The position numbers and the translations under genes are program-made. This document shows positions 53,076-62,300 of a DNA stretch of 64,000 bases, in pieces. The notes under the pieces are model-generated. The model was not told the DNA's origin. It searched no databases and saw nothing but the letters and a program-made list of their open reading frames with translations. Numbering within the stretch: the first letter of the stretch is position 1; each line of letters begins with the position of its first letter. Source of the stretch: Neolewinella agarilytica (GTDB lineage Bacteria > Bacteroidota > Bacteroidia > Chitinophagales > Saprospiraceae); contig NZ_FOFB01000002.1 in NCBI RefSeq assembly GCF_900110645.1, forward strand, positions 248,001 through 312,000. Direction: 5' to 3'.

Positions 53076-54019
53076 TAAAAAGGGGAAGAACCTACGACAT
53101 ACCAATCATAATAATAAGCTAACCCCACTAACACCGGTAGCAAGACCAGCATCCCGTTCACCACCGTCGCGTACCAGTTTTCGCTGCGTTGATCATTAGT
53201 CGCCCAGCAAACTAAGATGGTAGTTCCGTAGGCCATTGTGCAGGCCCAGGCCGTTGCTGTTGAATATCCATCCGCCCGGAACACCGTGATAATGCAGATC
53301 GTCATGGCTACGGAGACGATGCTCTTTGCTAGAACCGGATATTGGTTGGCGGCCGTCTTTACACTCTGTGATTTGTCCAGTACTACATCTCGAAAATCGA
53401 AGAGGAGGGCGATAGAAAGAGTGAATAGGAAACGTAAAGGCATCTCCGTCGGGAATGGGAGTTGTGGAGAAGCAGGGGTAATGGGGAGGTTTAGCCCGCC
53501 GCTACCGTTTTCAACGTAAGATGTTTGTATCGCATCTCTCATGACCTCCACCGGCACATCCCAAGTCATAATCGTCCAGGCCCAGGCCACCCAAAGGACC
53601 TTCACATAAGGCAAGTCCCGCAATCGCCGCCAGCCCTTGATCGGTGGCGTCAGGTAAAAAACAGTGATCGGTAGCGCCCATAGTAAGGAACTCCAGATGG
53701 ATTCGATGAAGGTCGTCCCGATGGCTCCGGCCGCGATCATACTTCCGCCGCCGATGATTAGTGAGGCCGTCGGATGGTCCCTTATCAACTCATAGCGTCG
53801 GGTCGTAGGGCGCACGCCAGACCGTTGAAAACTCAGGTAGCGATGCAGGGTGTAGACGCCCAACGTGGCCAAAAAAATAAAGGTAAGCACCGGCGTTTCA
53901 CTGGCCCAGTATGGTGGGCCGTAGGCTAATCGCAGCGTCATCCAGCTCAGCCCCGTGGCTGCCACAGCAATCCAGATGTGACCATAAAAAATCCAGTTGA
54001 AGAGGTGTCGCAGGGGCAT
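53075..54019 (-). CDS. UbiA-like integral membrane protein
   Basis: A 314-residue protein with about eight or nine hydrophobic helices. Helix 2 ends in LGVYTLHRYLSF and a later loop carries LLFDFRDVVLDKS, which resembles the second aspartate-rich motif (DxxxD) of UbiA prenyltransferases. The first NxxxDxxxD motif is not recognisable, so activity is doubtful. Bacteroidota genomes contain such hypothetical UbiA-related proteins. An exact -7 box ends 5 nt before the ATG. Confidence 0.65.
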   Translation of the reverse strand: MPLRHLFNWIFYGHIWIAVAATGLSWMTLRLAYGPPYWASETPVLTFIFLATLGVYTLHRYLSFQRSGVRPTTRRYELIRDHPTASLIIGGGSMIAAGAIGTTFIESIWSSLLWALPITVFYLTPPIKGWRRLRDLPYVKVLWVAWAWTIMTWDVPVEVMRDAIQTSYVENGSGGLNLPITPASPQLPFPTEMPLRFLFTLSIALLFDFRDVVLDKSQSVKTAANQYPVLAKSIVSVAMTICIITVFRADGYSTATAWACTMAYGTTILVCWATNDQRSENWYATVVNGMLVLLPVLVGLAYYYDWYVVGSSPF

Positions 54020-54024
54020 GGGGG

Positions 54025-54032
54025 CAAAGGTA
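54025..54032 (-). promoter_or_regulatory. -7 box 5 nt before the UbiA-like ATG
   Basis: Minus strand TACCTTTG, then CCCCC and ATG 54019. Exact consensus; leaderless start predicted. Confidence 0.65.
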
Positions 54033-54161
54033 CATCTTCCAGTAATCAGGGTAGCTGGCCGACAAAGTCAAAAATCCTCTGACAAAATGTAGGGGGCTGT
54101 TGCTCTCCGGGTGTGTAATCAGTAAGACGCCCGCATCAACGACCATAAACCCCCTTTTGCT

Positions 54162-56096
54162 ATGAGAAAGTATCTACTCCTTTATGTCCTATTGCTTGCT
54201 ACCGGCTTCCTTACCGCCCAAACGAGTTGCCTGTCGGGACAAGTCATCGATGTTGACGACAAAGAACCACTACCATTCGCTACGGTGCAGGCTTTTCAGA
54301 AAGGAAAACTTATTGCAGGTACAGTAACGGATCTGGACGGCAAGTTTGAGTTGTGCCCGCTTCCGAAATCGGGTGTGGTTGATGTTCAGGTGGATTATAC
54401 TGGCTACCCTTCGGCTCAGATAAGAAGTGTTCCCGTTGATACTTCACTTGTGGAGATAGGAATGGACAGTAAAGGAGGAGTTAACCTTAATGAAGTAGTT
54501 ATAAAGGCTTACAAAGTCCCGCTCACCCAGCGAGACCAAACCACCAGCGGCCAAACGGTCACCGCCGCGCAGATCCGAAGTTTACCTCGCCGCCGGGTCG
54601 GAGCCCGTCGGGGAAAAGTGGCAGGGCTCAGCAAAGAAGGAGGGCCAATAATGATCCGAGGTTCCCGAACTAACAACACCGATTACTTTGTCGATGGCGT
54701 TCGGGTAAGTGGAGGAGGCCAGTCAGGTGAAAACCGAGAACGCTACAACAAAATCACCGAAAACCCTTTCCTCAGAACCAAAGACGAGGCCATCAGTACC
54801 TTGAGTACTGATGTAGACCGCGCCGCCTACGCCAACGTCCGCCGCTTCCTGAACAATGGCCAGCTGCCGCCCGCCGATGCTGTCCGCACCGAGGAGATGA
54901 TCAACTACTTTCCCTACGACGATGCTTCGCCGGATGCCGAGAATAAAATCGCCCTCACGGCGGAGACGATGATCTGCCCCTGGGCGCCCAAAAATCGACT
55001 GCTTCGCGTCAGCACCAAAGCCATGCCACTGTCCAGAGACAAAGCACCGGCCTCCAACTTCGTCTTCCTTATCGATGTTTCTGGCAGTATGAATAGTGCT
55101 GACAAGCTTGGGCTCGTCAAAGAGAGCTTCAAGCTATTGCTGGCAGAACTGAGCTCCGAAGACCGCGTCTCCATCGTCGTCTACGCCGGGGCTTCGGGGT
55201 TGGTCTTGCCGCCAACACCAGGTTCGGAGCGGGAGACGATTCTCTCCGCCCTCGACCGCCTGAAGTCCGGCGGTGGAACCGCCGGCGCCGCCGGTATCGA
55301 ACTCGCCTACAAGACCGCCGAAGCTAATTTTATCCCCGATGGCAACAACCGCGTCGTGCTGGCCACGGATGGTGACTTCAACGTCGGTACCTCCAGCCAG
55401 GAAGCTTTGGTCAAACTGATCGAAGGCAAACGTAAGTCGGGTATCTTTCTCTCCGTCCTGGGCTTTGGCACCGGAAACTACAACGAAGGCACCATGCAGG
55501 AGCTCGCTGACCGGGGCAACGGCAACCACGCTTACATCGACTGCGCCGCCGAAGCCCGTAAAGTTCTCGTTGAGGAATTCGGTGGAACGCTCTTCACCGT
55601 GGCCACTGACGTCAAGCTTCAGCTAAAGTTCAAGCCTGAAGCCGTAAAGGCCTATCGCCTCATCGGTTACGAAAATCGCCTGCTGGCTACTGAAGACTTC
55701 GACGACGATAAAAAGGACGCCGCCGAAATGGGGGCGGGCCACAGCGTTACGGTGCTCTACGAAATTGTTCCTGCTAAAACCATAGAAGACCATCATCACC
55801 TCGGGGAGCTCCACCTTCGCTACAAAGAGAAAGTAGGGAAGCGATCGCGCAAACGGTCGGCCATGATCACGACCCGTGTCCGCAGTTGGGAGGAGGCAAC
55901 GGAAAATTTACGCTGGGGCGCTGCCGTGGCGGAGTTCGCCATGTTACTACGTGGAAGTGAGCACCTCGGCAAGGCCGATTGGTCTCATTGTGAAAGCCTG
56001 GCCACCGCAGCATTGGGTAAGGATGAAAAAGGCTACCGGGCTGAAATGCTCGGTCTGATCCGCAAAGCAGAAGAACTCACCAACGCACGCCGGTAA
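54162..56096 (+). CDS. vWA-domain protein with CarboxypepD-like and receptor plug-like N-terminus
   Basis: A 644-residue protein. Signal peptide (LLLYVLLLATGFLTAQ), then a CarboxypepD-regulatory-like domain (about 25-105). A segment follows that resembles the plug of TonB receptors (VTAAQIRSLPRRRVG, IMIRGSRTNNTDYFVDGVRV, about 125-185). Next is the N-terminal extension of YfbK-type proteins (DVDRAAYANVRRFLNNGQLP), a vWA domain with MIDAS DVSGS at 305-309, and a DUF3520-type C-terminus. vWA domains bind metal and protein partners. The barrel of a receptor is absent. Function unknown; periplasmic or surface location. Confidence 0.85.
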   Translation: MRKYLLLYVLLLATGFLTAQTSCLSGQVIDVDDKEPLPFATVQAFQKGKLIAGTVTDLDGKFELCPLPKSGVVDVQVDYTGYPSAQIRSVPVDTSLVEIGMDSKGGVNLNEVVIKAYKVPLTQRDQTTSGQTVTAAQIRSLPRRRVGARRGKVAGLSKEGGPIMIRGSRTNNTDYFVDGVRVSGGGQSGENRERYNKITENPFLRTKDEAISTLSTDVDRAAYANVRRFLNNGQLPPADAVRTEEMINYFPYDDASPDAENKIALTAETMICPWAPKNRLLRVSTKAMPLSRDKAPASNFVFLIDVSGSMNSADKLGLVKESFKLLLAELSSEDRVSIVVYAGASGLVLPPTPGSERETILSALDRLKSGGGTAGAAGIELAYKTAEANFIPDGNNRVVLATDGDFNVGTSSQEALVKLIEGKRKSGIFLSVLGFGTGNYNEGTMQELADRGNGNHAYIDCAAEARKVLVEEFGGTLFTVATDVKLQLKFKPEAVKAYRLIGYENRLLATEDFDDDKKDAAEMGAGHSVTVLYEIVPAKTIEDHHHLGELHLRYKEKVGKRSRKRSAMITTRVRSWEEATENLRWGAAVAEFAMLLRGSEHLGKADWSHCESLATAALGKDEKGYRAEMLGLIRKAEELTNARR

Positions 56097-56122
56097 AACA
56101 AAGATGGGTTAGGATTAAACAG

Positions 56123-56160
56123 GATAGGATTTATATAGGATGGCATCCTGTAAATCCTAC
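56123..56160. terminator. Hairpin between convergent vWA and M42 genes
   Basis: ATAGGATTTATATAGGATG pairs with CATCCTGTAAATCCTAC imperfectly. Surrounding TTAGGATTAAACAGGAT is a simple direct repeat. It may terminate both genes. Confidence 0.55.
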
Positions 56161-56234
56161 CCTAATCTTAGGAATCCAACTTCCCCGGCTATTCGGTAGC
56201 ACCAGCAACCTGTAACTTGCAACCTGCAACCTCC

Positions 56235-57320
56235 CTACACCTCAAAATACTTAAAGCTCATCCCGCCCTTAATTACCTGCAGCGTTTCGTAGATGAGTTG
56301 AATGACGCCCTCAACGTCGTCCTTGTGGGCCATCTCTACGGTTGTATGCATGTATCGCAGGGGCAGACTGATCAGGGCAGAGGGGACGCCGCCATTGGAG
56401 TAGGCGAAGGCGTCGGTGTCCGTGCCGGTGGCACGGCTGCTGGCCTCCCGCTGAATGTCGATGCTATTGGCTTCCGCCGTATCGATGATCATTTGCAGCA
56501 GCTTGTTGTGTACTGCCGGGGCGTAGGTTACGCTGGGGCCTTTACCGGCCTGTACGTCACCCACTTTTTTCTTGTTCAGCAAGGGCGTGCCCGTGTCGTG
56601 GGTAACGTCGGTAACGATGGCTACGTCAGGCTTGATGCTGTCGGCAATCATCTGCGCACCGCGCAGACCAACCTCCTCCTGAACGGAGTTGACTATATAT
56701 AAGGTATAGTCCAGTTCGATCTTATTCTTTTTCAACAGGCGGGCAACTTCGGCAATACAAAAGCCACCCATGCGGTTGTCCAGTGCCCGGCCGCAGTAGA
56801 AGCGATCGTTCATCACTTCGAGCTCATCGGGGTAGGTGATTACGCTGCCTACGTGAATCCCCATCTCCAGCACTTCGGCTTTGTCCTTAGCGCCTACGTC
56901 GATGAAGATGTTGTGAATCTGCGCTTGCAGTTTGGCTTCGTCACCGCGGCGGGTATGGATGGCTGGCCAGCCAAAGACTCCACGGACGATTCCCTTAGTG
57001 CCATGAATGTTGACGCGCTTCGAGGGCGCGATCTGGTGGTCGCTGCCGCCATTACGGATGACATTGATGTATCCATTGTCGGAGATATAGTGTACGAACC
57101 AACTGATTTCATCGGCGTGGCCTTCGATCACGACCCGGTAATCCTTGCCAGGATTGATTACGCCATAGGCTGTCCCGTAATTGTCCAGTCCAACTTCGTC
57201 TACGTAGGGGCGGATATACTCCAGCCAGAGCTTTTGACCTGCAGACTCAAAGCCTGTCGGCGAAGCATTATTCAGGTAGTTATTGAGGAACTGTTCAGAT
57301 TGCTTGGTAAGGGTAGCCAT
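56235..57320 (-). CDS. M42-family metallo-aminopeptidase (glutamyl/FrvX type)
   Basis: Start ATG 57320 (MATLTKQSEQFLNNYLNNAS) gives 361 residues; a frame 12 codons longer is possible. Metal ligands are in VVIEGHADEIS, CGRALDNRMGG, VNSVQEEVGLRGAQ (catalytic Glu-Glu), IVTDVTHDT and RYMHTTVE. M42 peptidases form large dodecameric tetrahedral complexes and trim N-terminal residues from peptides in the cytoplasm. pyrE lies upstream on the same strand, about 140 nt away. Confidence 0.9.
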   Translation of the reverse strand: MATLTKQSEQFLNNYLNNASPTGFESAGQKLWLEYIRPYVDEVGLDNYGTAYGVINPGKDYRVVIEGHADEISWFVHYISDNGYINVIRNGGSDHQIAPSKRVNIHGTKGIVRGVFGWPAIHTRRGDEAKLQAQIHNIFIDVGAKDKAEVLEMGIHVGSVITYPDELEVMNDRFYCGRALDNRMGGFCIAEVARLLKKNKIELDYTLYIVNSVQEEVGLRGAQMIADSIKPDVAIVTDVTHDTGTPLLNKKKVGDVQAGKGPSVTYAPAVHNKLLQMIIDTAEANSIDIQREASSRATGTDTDAFAYSNGGVPSALISLPLRYMHTTVEMAHKDDVEGVIQLIYETLQVIKGGMSFKYFEV

Positions 57321-57407
57321 GAAGTAGTTGGAAATTTGTTCAAGCCGGAAAAGCATATTTACTTATCAGTAGTGCCGTTTAAAGGCCTTTTGGGTTTTCC
57401 GGATGAG

Positions 57408-57433
57408 GCGCACACGCAGGTGCAAAGAAAGGG
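57408..57433 (-). repeat. Dispersed word, intergenic copy between M42 and pyrE genes
   Basis: GGCGCACACGCAGGTGCAAA in reverse orientation, two changes from the consensus. Confidence 0.7.
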
Positions 57434-57459
57434 GAAAAAGCAATGGGGAGGCAAGACGT

Positions 57460-58107
57460 TTACTTTCCGCTGGTCAGGAAGGCTTCGCTCCAGGCTCTGG
57501 GGTCTTCGCGCCAGGTGGCCAGTGCCTGGGCATCTTCTTTAGAGATGTAGCCAGTAGCGGCAGCTTCCTGCAGTAGCTTGTCGTAGCCACTGATGGTGCT
57601 TAGTTCTACATCTGCTAATTGGAAAGCACGAACAGCTGCGGGAAACTCATAACTAAAGATGGCCACTGCCCCGGCAATGTCTCCTCCCGCTCCTTTGAGG
57701 GCGTCAATGGCTTTGAGGGAAGATCCTCCCGTTGAAATCAGGTCTTCCACCACCAGGTAGCGTTGGCCCGATTCCACCCGGCCTTCGATTTGATTTTGCC
57801 GGCCGTGTTCTTTAGCCTTAGACCTTATATATACGAATGGCAGGTTGAGCCGGTCAGCCAGCAAAGCACCGTGTGGGATGCCGGCAGTTGCTACGCCGGC
57901 AATACCTTCAATGTCGCTGAAGCCAGCGGCCAGTTCTTCCAGCCCGTCAATAACCTCTGAGCGTATGGAAGGGTAGGAAAGCAGTACTCTGTTGTCACAG
58001 TAAATAGGAGACCGCAAACCACTAGCCCAGGTGAAGGGAGAGGCTGGTTGGAGCTTCACTGCGCCAGCTTCCAATAAACGACGGGCAATTTTCTCAGAGG
58101 TAGTCAT
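57460..58107 (-). CDS. pyrE: Orotate phosphoribosyltransferase
   Basis: A 215-residue enzyme with FTWASGLRSPIYCDNRVLLS (orotate and PRPP contact), IAGVATAGIPHGALLADRLN, YIRSKAKEHGRQNQIEG and the PRPP signature LVVEDLISTGGSSLKAID. It makes orotidine 5'-phosphate in pyrimidine synthesis. The NUDIX gene starts 90 nt away in the opposite direction. No clear promoter box. Confidence 0.95.
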   Translation of the reverse strand: MTTSEKIARRLLEAGAVKLQPASPFTWASGLRSPIYCDNRVLLSYPSIRSEVIDGLEELAAGFSDIEGIAGVATAGIPHGALLADRLNLPFVYIRSKAKEHGRQNQIEGRVESGQRYLVVEDLISTGGSSLKAIDALKGAGGDIAGAVAIFSYEFPAAVRAFQLADVELSTISGYDKLLQEAAATGYISKEDAQALATWREDPRAWSEAFLTSGK

Positions 58108-58197
58108 AAGCTGGGTGATTTGGGGGCTGGTGCAACTTCAGATCAATCCGATAACCTGTAACTTGCAGGCCATCAGTAACTCAATTTTTCGCCGCAA

Positions 58198-58851
58198 ATG
58201 TACGTAATCTACATCAACGAACGTCCACTTACCCTGCTCTCTGAAGAAGAACACCGCACCCGCGTCCGCGCCCACAATGATATAAGGCCCCAAACACACC
58301 TCGTGGCCCGCTACATTGGTAAGCCCAGAACCTTGTTGAATTATGCGGATATGCTTGAAAAGGGAAGCCCTAAAGTCACTTCTGTTGATATCGTAAGTGA
58401 AGATTTAGAGGCATTATGGGAAGCTTTCAAAAGCCATTATCGCTGGGTGCCGGCGGCAGGCGGTGTCGTTTCTCCAACGGGAGATACAGACAAGATTTTA
58501 TTCATTTTCCGGCGCGGATATTGGGATCTCCCCAAAGGAAAAATTGACGACGGAGAAGATGCCCCTACTGCTGCCTTAAGAGAGGTGATGGAAGAGACGG
58601 GCGTGCATGATTTAGTGCTCGGAGAGGCGCTTCCAACGACCTACCATACTTACCGGAACAGAAAAGAAAAACGAATTTTGAAACCGACTTTTTGGTTCAG
58701 AATGAGCACTGAGCCGATGGCTTTAATACCCCAGAAAGAAGAAGATATTGAGCTGGCGGAATGGAGAACAGTAGATGGAATTCTTGCAGAGGATGCTCCT
58801 TTTTACCAGAGCCTGCATTGGCTTGTTCGTCAGTTTCTTAGTCCTGCTTAG
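58198..58851 (+). CDS. NUDIX hydrolase
   Basis: A 217-residue protein whose first 75 residues form a separate N-terminal domain, followed by the NUDIX fold. The box is GKIDDGEDAPTAALREVMEETGV in two parts (GKIDDGED and AALREVMEETG), fully conserved for metal binding. Substrate cannot be read; nucleoside diphosphate-linked compounds are usual. The dispersed-word copy at 58254 encodes HRTRVRAH in the N-terminal domain. Confidence 0.88.
   Translation: MYVIYINERPLTLLSEEEHRTRVRAHNDIRPQTHLVARYIGKPRTLLNYADMLEKGSPKVTSVDIVSEDLEALWEAFKSHYRWVPAAGGVVSPTGDTDKILFIFRRGYWDLPKGKIDDGEDAPTAALREVMEETGVHDLVLGEALPTTYHTYRNRKEKRILKPTFWFRMSTEPMALIPQKEEDIELAEWRTVDGILAEDAPFYQSLHWLVRQFLSPA
58254..58278 (+). repeat. Dispersed word, coding copy in the NUDIX gene
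   Basis: CCGCACCCGCGTCCGCGCCC then ACAAT; encodes RTRVRAH, the same peptide and frame as in murI. Confidence 0.8.
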
Positions 58852-58948
58852 GAGTGCTTAAAAGTGCTGTTTCAGTTAACCAGAAGTAGCCAAGAGCAGT
58901 GCAGGAAAGCTATTTTTTTGGGGACGACTTTTTTTGCCAAAGTCAATC

Positions 58949-58963
58949 GGTTGACCGTCAACC
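58949..58963. promoter_or_regulatory. Possible operator dyad upstream of the SdrD-B promoter
   Basis: GGTTGAC-C-GTCAACC is a perfect 7-bp dyad about 45 nt before the -7 box. Confidence 0.4.
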
Positions 58964-59006
58964 ATAAAAAATCACGCTGAAGCTCCGATGGGTAAATGAT
59001 TGTTGT

Positions 59007-59014
59007 TATATTTG
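59007..59014 (+). promoter_or_regulatory. -7 promoter box of the SdrD-B gene
   Basis: TATATTTG, exact TAnnTTTG; no clear -33 TTG. Confidence 0.6.
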
Positions 59015-59350
59015 TCTCTGTAGATAGACCCGTTTTAAGGCTGTTTGCGAAAGTTTTAATTGTTACAGACCTAGAGTAATCATAATCTTTTAAGAAATTT
59101 TGCCTTTCACTAAACGAGTCAGCTTTTTTCTAAGCTGCTGGTTGTTAAGGGTTTATTCTTTCTTTTAGGAGTTGTCTAAGTCTCTATCACATCAGTGGTG
59201 ACGTGACGGTTTTTACTTGTCTTTTAAACTCTCAAAGAAAAACTTAAACCTTAAAGATCGACCTCTTCTGTTCTCAGAATTCTTCGGTTTGGTTCCTGAA
59301 TTCTCTTAGTTAAGAAGTTTTCAGGTAACTTTTTTTAGACGTCCGCGCTC

Positions 59351-62300
59351 ATGAATACATTTTTCGATAATTACTCTTCTATCAACATTTTTGGTCAAGT
59401 TCCCCGAAACAGAAATCTCATGACTTCAATTCGATTTTTGAAAACAAGAGAAAGCCTCTCCGTTGTTTTTCTTAGTCTGCTCTTCCTGATGTTGAGTGGG
59501 CCTTTGAGTGCGCAGGTAGTTGTAACTGCTGCTGCTTCTTGTTCAGATCTTGCGGGCGTACAAGCTGAAGCTAATCAGTATTATGTTGACGTTACGGCGG
59601 TAACGAATGATACGGCGACTACGGTGACTTCTTTTGAGGTTACGATCGCAGGCACGACACAAACATTTTCCGGAGCGCCACTTACTTTCGGACCTTTCAC
59701 TCATAGCGGTGCGGGAGGTGCTGTACAAGTAGTTACTGCTGATGATAATTCAAATGCCGGAGCATCAGGGACTGCCGAAGTGCCAGAGATTCTTTGTGGC
59801 GTTCGCCCGGATGGTGGGCAAGCCTCTGGTGGTTTTTGTATGGTCACGGACGACCCTGATGAACCAACGGGGGCAATTCTGGTCCAGTCAGAGCCAGGTA
59901 CATTTTTGGCCGGCGGTTCAAGCGGACAGGTGCAAACTTATGTTTTGGTCGATGATGCGGGGATCATTGTTCAATCAAATATGACGGGATTGTTTACCGG
60001 TCTTGACAGCGACACTTTTATGGTGTATGCTGTAAACTACCGGGATGGTGAAACAGTGGACGAGTTTTTAATTCCAGGTGGTTCTTTCGATCCTGTACAG
60101 GAGGCCTTTGATGGAATGACTACCGGTACTGATCTTGACAATGCCTGTTACACCATATGTGATGCTGCTCCAGTTCCTGTAAACTGTATGAGCATTGGTT
60201 CAACCGTATTCACGGACAACGATAATAATGCCATGTACGATCCGGTAGCCGGTGAAATGGGTATTGCAGGAATTATGGTAGAGCTTTTTGCGGTGTCTTC
60301 TACAGGAATGGCAGATAGCTTAGTTGCCACTACAACCACCGATCCGGATGGTAATTACTTCTTCGGTGGACTTGATGAAGGAATGTACGTAGTTTCTATT
60401 CCTACTACTCCCACGGATTACCCAACCAGTTCTACGGACGCGGCTACTCCAGATGACGCTACACCAGATGATACGGATAGTGGCATTCAGGCAATGTCTG
60501 GCGATCCGGTGATGAGCGGTATTATCACCCTCACGGCCCAAATGGAACCAACAGGCACTGCTGAAAGTGGCACGGGAGGAGATCAGGATGACAATGTGTC
60601 TACCGCAACTGCTACCAGCGACGATGACGCAAATGGAGACATGACGGTTGACTTTGGCTTTGCTCCAAGTATGAGCCTGGGTTCTACGGTGTTCTATGAT
60701 TCTAATGATGATGGAATGCAAGACTTGACGGACCCGCTCGAAGGAGGCATTGAAGGCGTTGATGTATTTATTTATGCAGTTGACCCATTAACGGGAAGCC
60801 CGGTGGGGCCACCTCTGGCCATGACGACTACGGACGCGAACGGAGATTACTTTTTTGATGACCTACTACCAGGAGTTGAATACATTGTTGGTGTATTACC
60901 CCCTGATGACGCTCTGCAGGCATCGTCAAATACAGTGACTGATCCTGACGATAATATAGATGGCGTTAATGACGGCACTCAGGGACCTGACTTCATGGCC
61001 TTCCCTCAATCGTTCTCTCAACCTATCACACTTGAATTCGACAATGAGCCAACCACTGAAGTTGGTACTGGCGGAATGCAGGATGACGATAATGATTCTA
61101 ATGGCAACATGACGGTTGACTTTGGTTTCGTTCCATCTAATAGCGTTGGCTCAACCGTCTTCTTTGATATGAATGACGATGGTATTCAGATGGGCGCCAA
61201 CGAAGTAGGGGTAGAAGGTGTAATCGTACAGCTACTTGGCGATCCTGACGGTGACGGAATCTTTGAAGTAATTGCTACAGATACTACCGACGCGAACGGA
61301 GATTACTTCTTCCCAAATTTACCTGATGGAGACTATGAAGTAGTACTACCTAATGGTGTTGGTGGAGGAGACGCCTCTTCAGTTGTTAGTAACGACCCTG
61401 CAGATGAAATGGTACAGAATGGTACGATGCAGGCGGACGGATCAATCAGTTCTGGTCAATTTACCCTTACTGCGGGCGATAATCCGACTGAACTTGACGG
61501 TACTACCGGTGATGATCAGGATGCCGATGATCCTGCTAACAACATTTTTGATGCTAATGGTAATATGACAATTGATTTTGGTATTGTTCCAACTATGAGC
61601 ATTGGCTCTACTGTCTTCTACGATGTAGATGACAGTGGAGATCAAGATGCTTCTGATCCATTGGAAAGCGGTGTTGCAGGCGCTACAGTCAATCTGTACT
61701 TTGATGCCAATGGCGACGGAATGATTACCGGAGCTGAGCTGACGACGCCGATTGCCATGACAACGACGGATGCAGATGGTAATTATCTTTTTGACTCTCT
61801 CGCTACTGGATTCTATCAGGTTGGAGTTCTGGCTCCGGATGATGCCATTACTGCGTCAACAACTCAGTCTGTAGCTGACGATGATCTTGACGGTACAAAT
61901 GATGGTGCCCAAAGTCTAGGTGCAGGTGCTGGAAACGAATCTTTGAGTGGCCTAGTTGAGTTAGTCGTAGGAGATGAGCCACAAGGTGGAGACGAAAGCT
62001 TCCAAGGTGGAGATCAAGACGATTCTGCTCCTTTGCAGGACGGTAATGGTAACATGACGGTTGACTTTGGTTTCATCCCGACGAACAGCGTTGGTTCCAC
62101 AGTCTTCTACGACATGAATGATGACGGTATGCAGTCCGGCGCTAACGAAATTGGTATTGCTGGTGTAACTGTCGAGCTTTACCTCGATGACGATAATGAT
62201 CCGGCAACTGATCCGGTGCTTGTCGGTACTACGATGACGGACATGAACGGAGATTACTTCTTCGGCAACCTTCCGGACGGTACTTACACGGTCGTTATCC

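Larger units (their letters stand above)
58852..59350. other. Long AT-rich leader region of the SdrD-B gene
   Basis: No coding sequence. A dyad GGTTGACCGTCAACC lies at 58949-58963 and a good -7 box at 59007-59014, giving a leader of about 330 nt with small hairpins (for example AGAATTC/GAATTCT near 59276-59305). I do not recognise an RNA family. Confidence 0.5.

Noticed and set aside
59769..59786. ACTGCCGAAGTGCCAGAG in the SdrD-B gene, similar to the extended tail of the dispersed word
   Set aside because: Only about 14 bases match and the GC-rich core is missing; chance similarity is possible.
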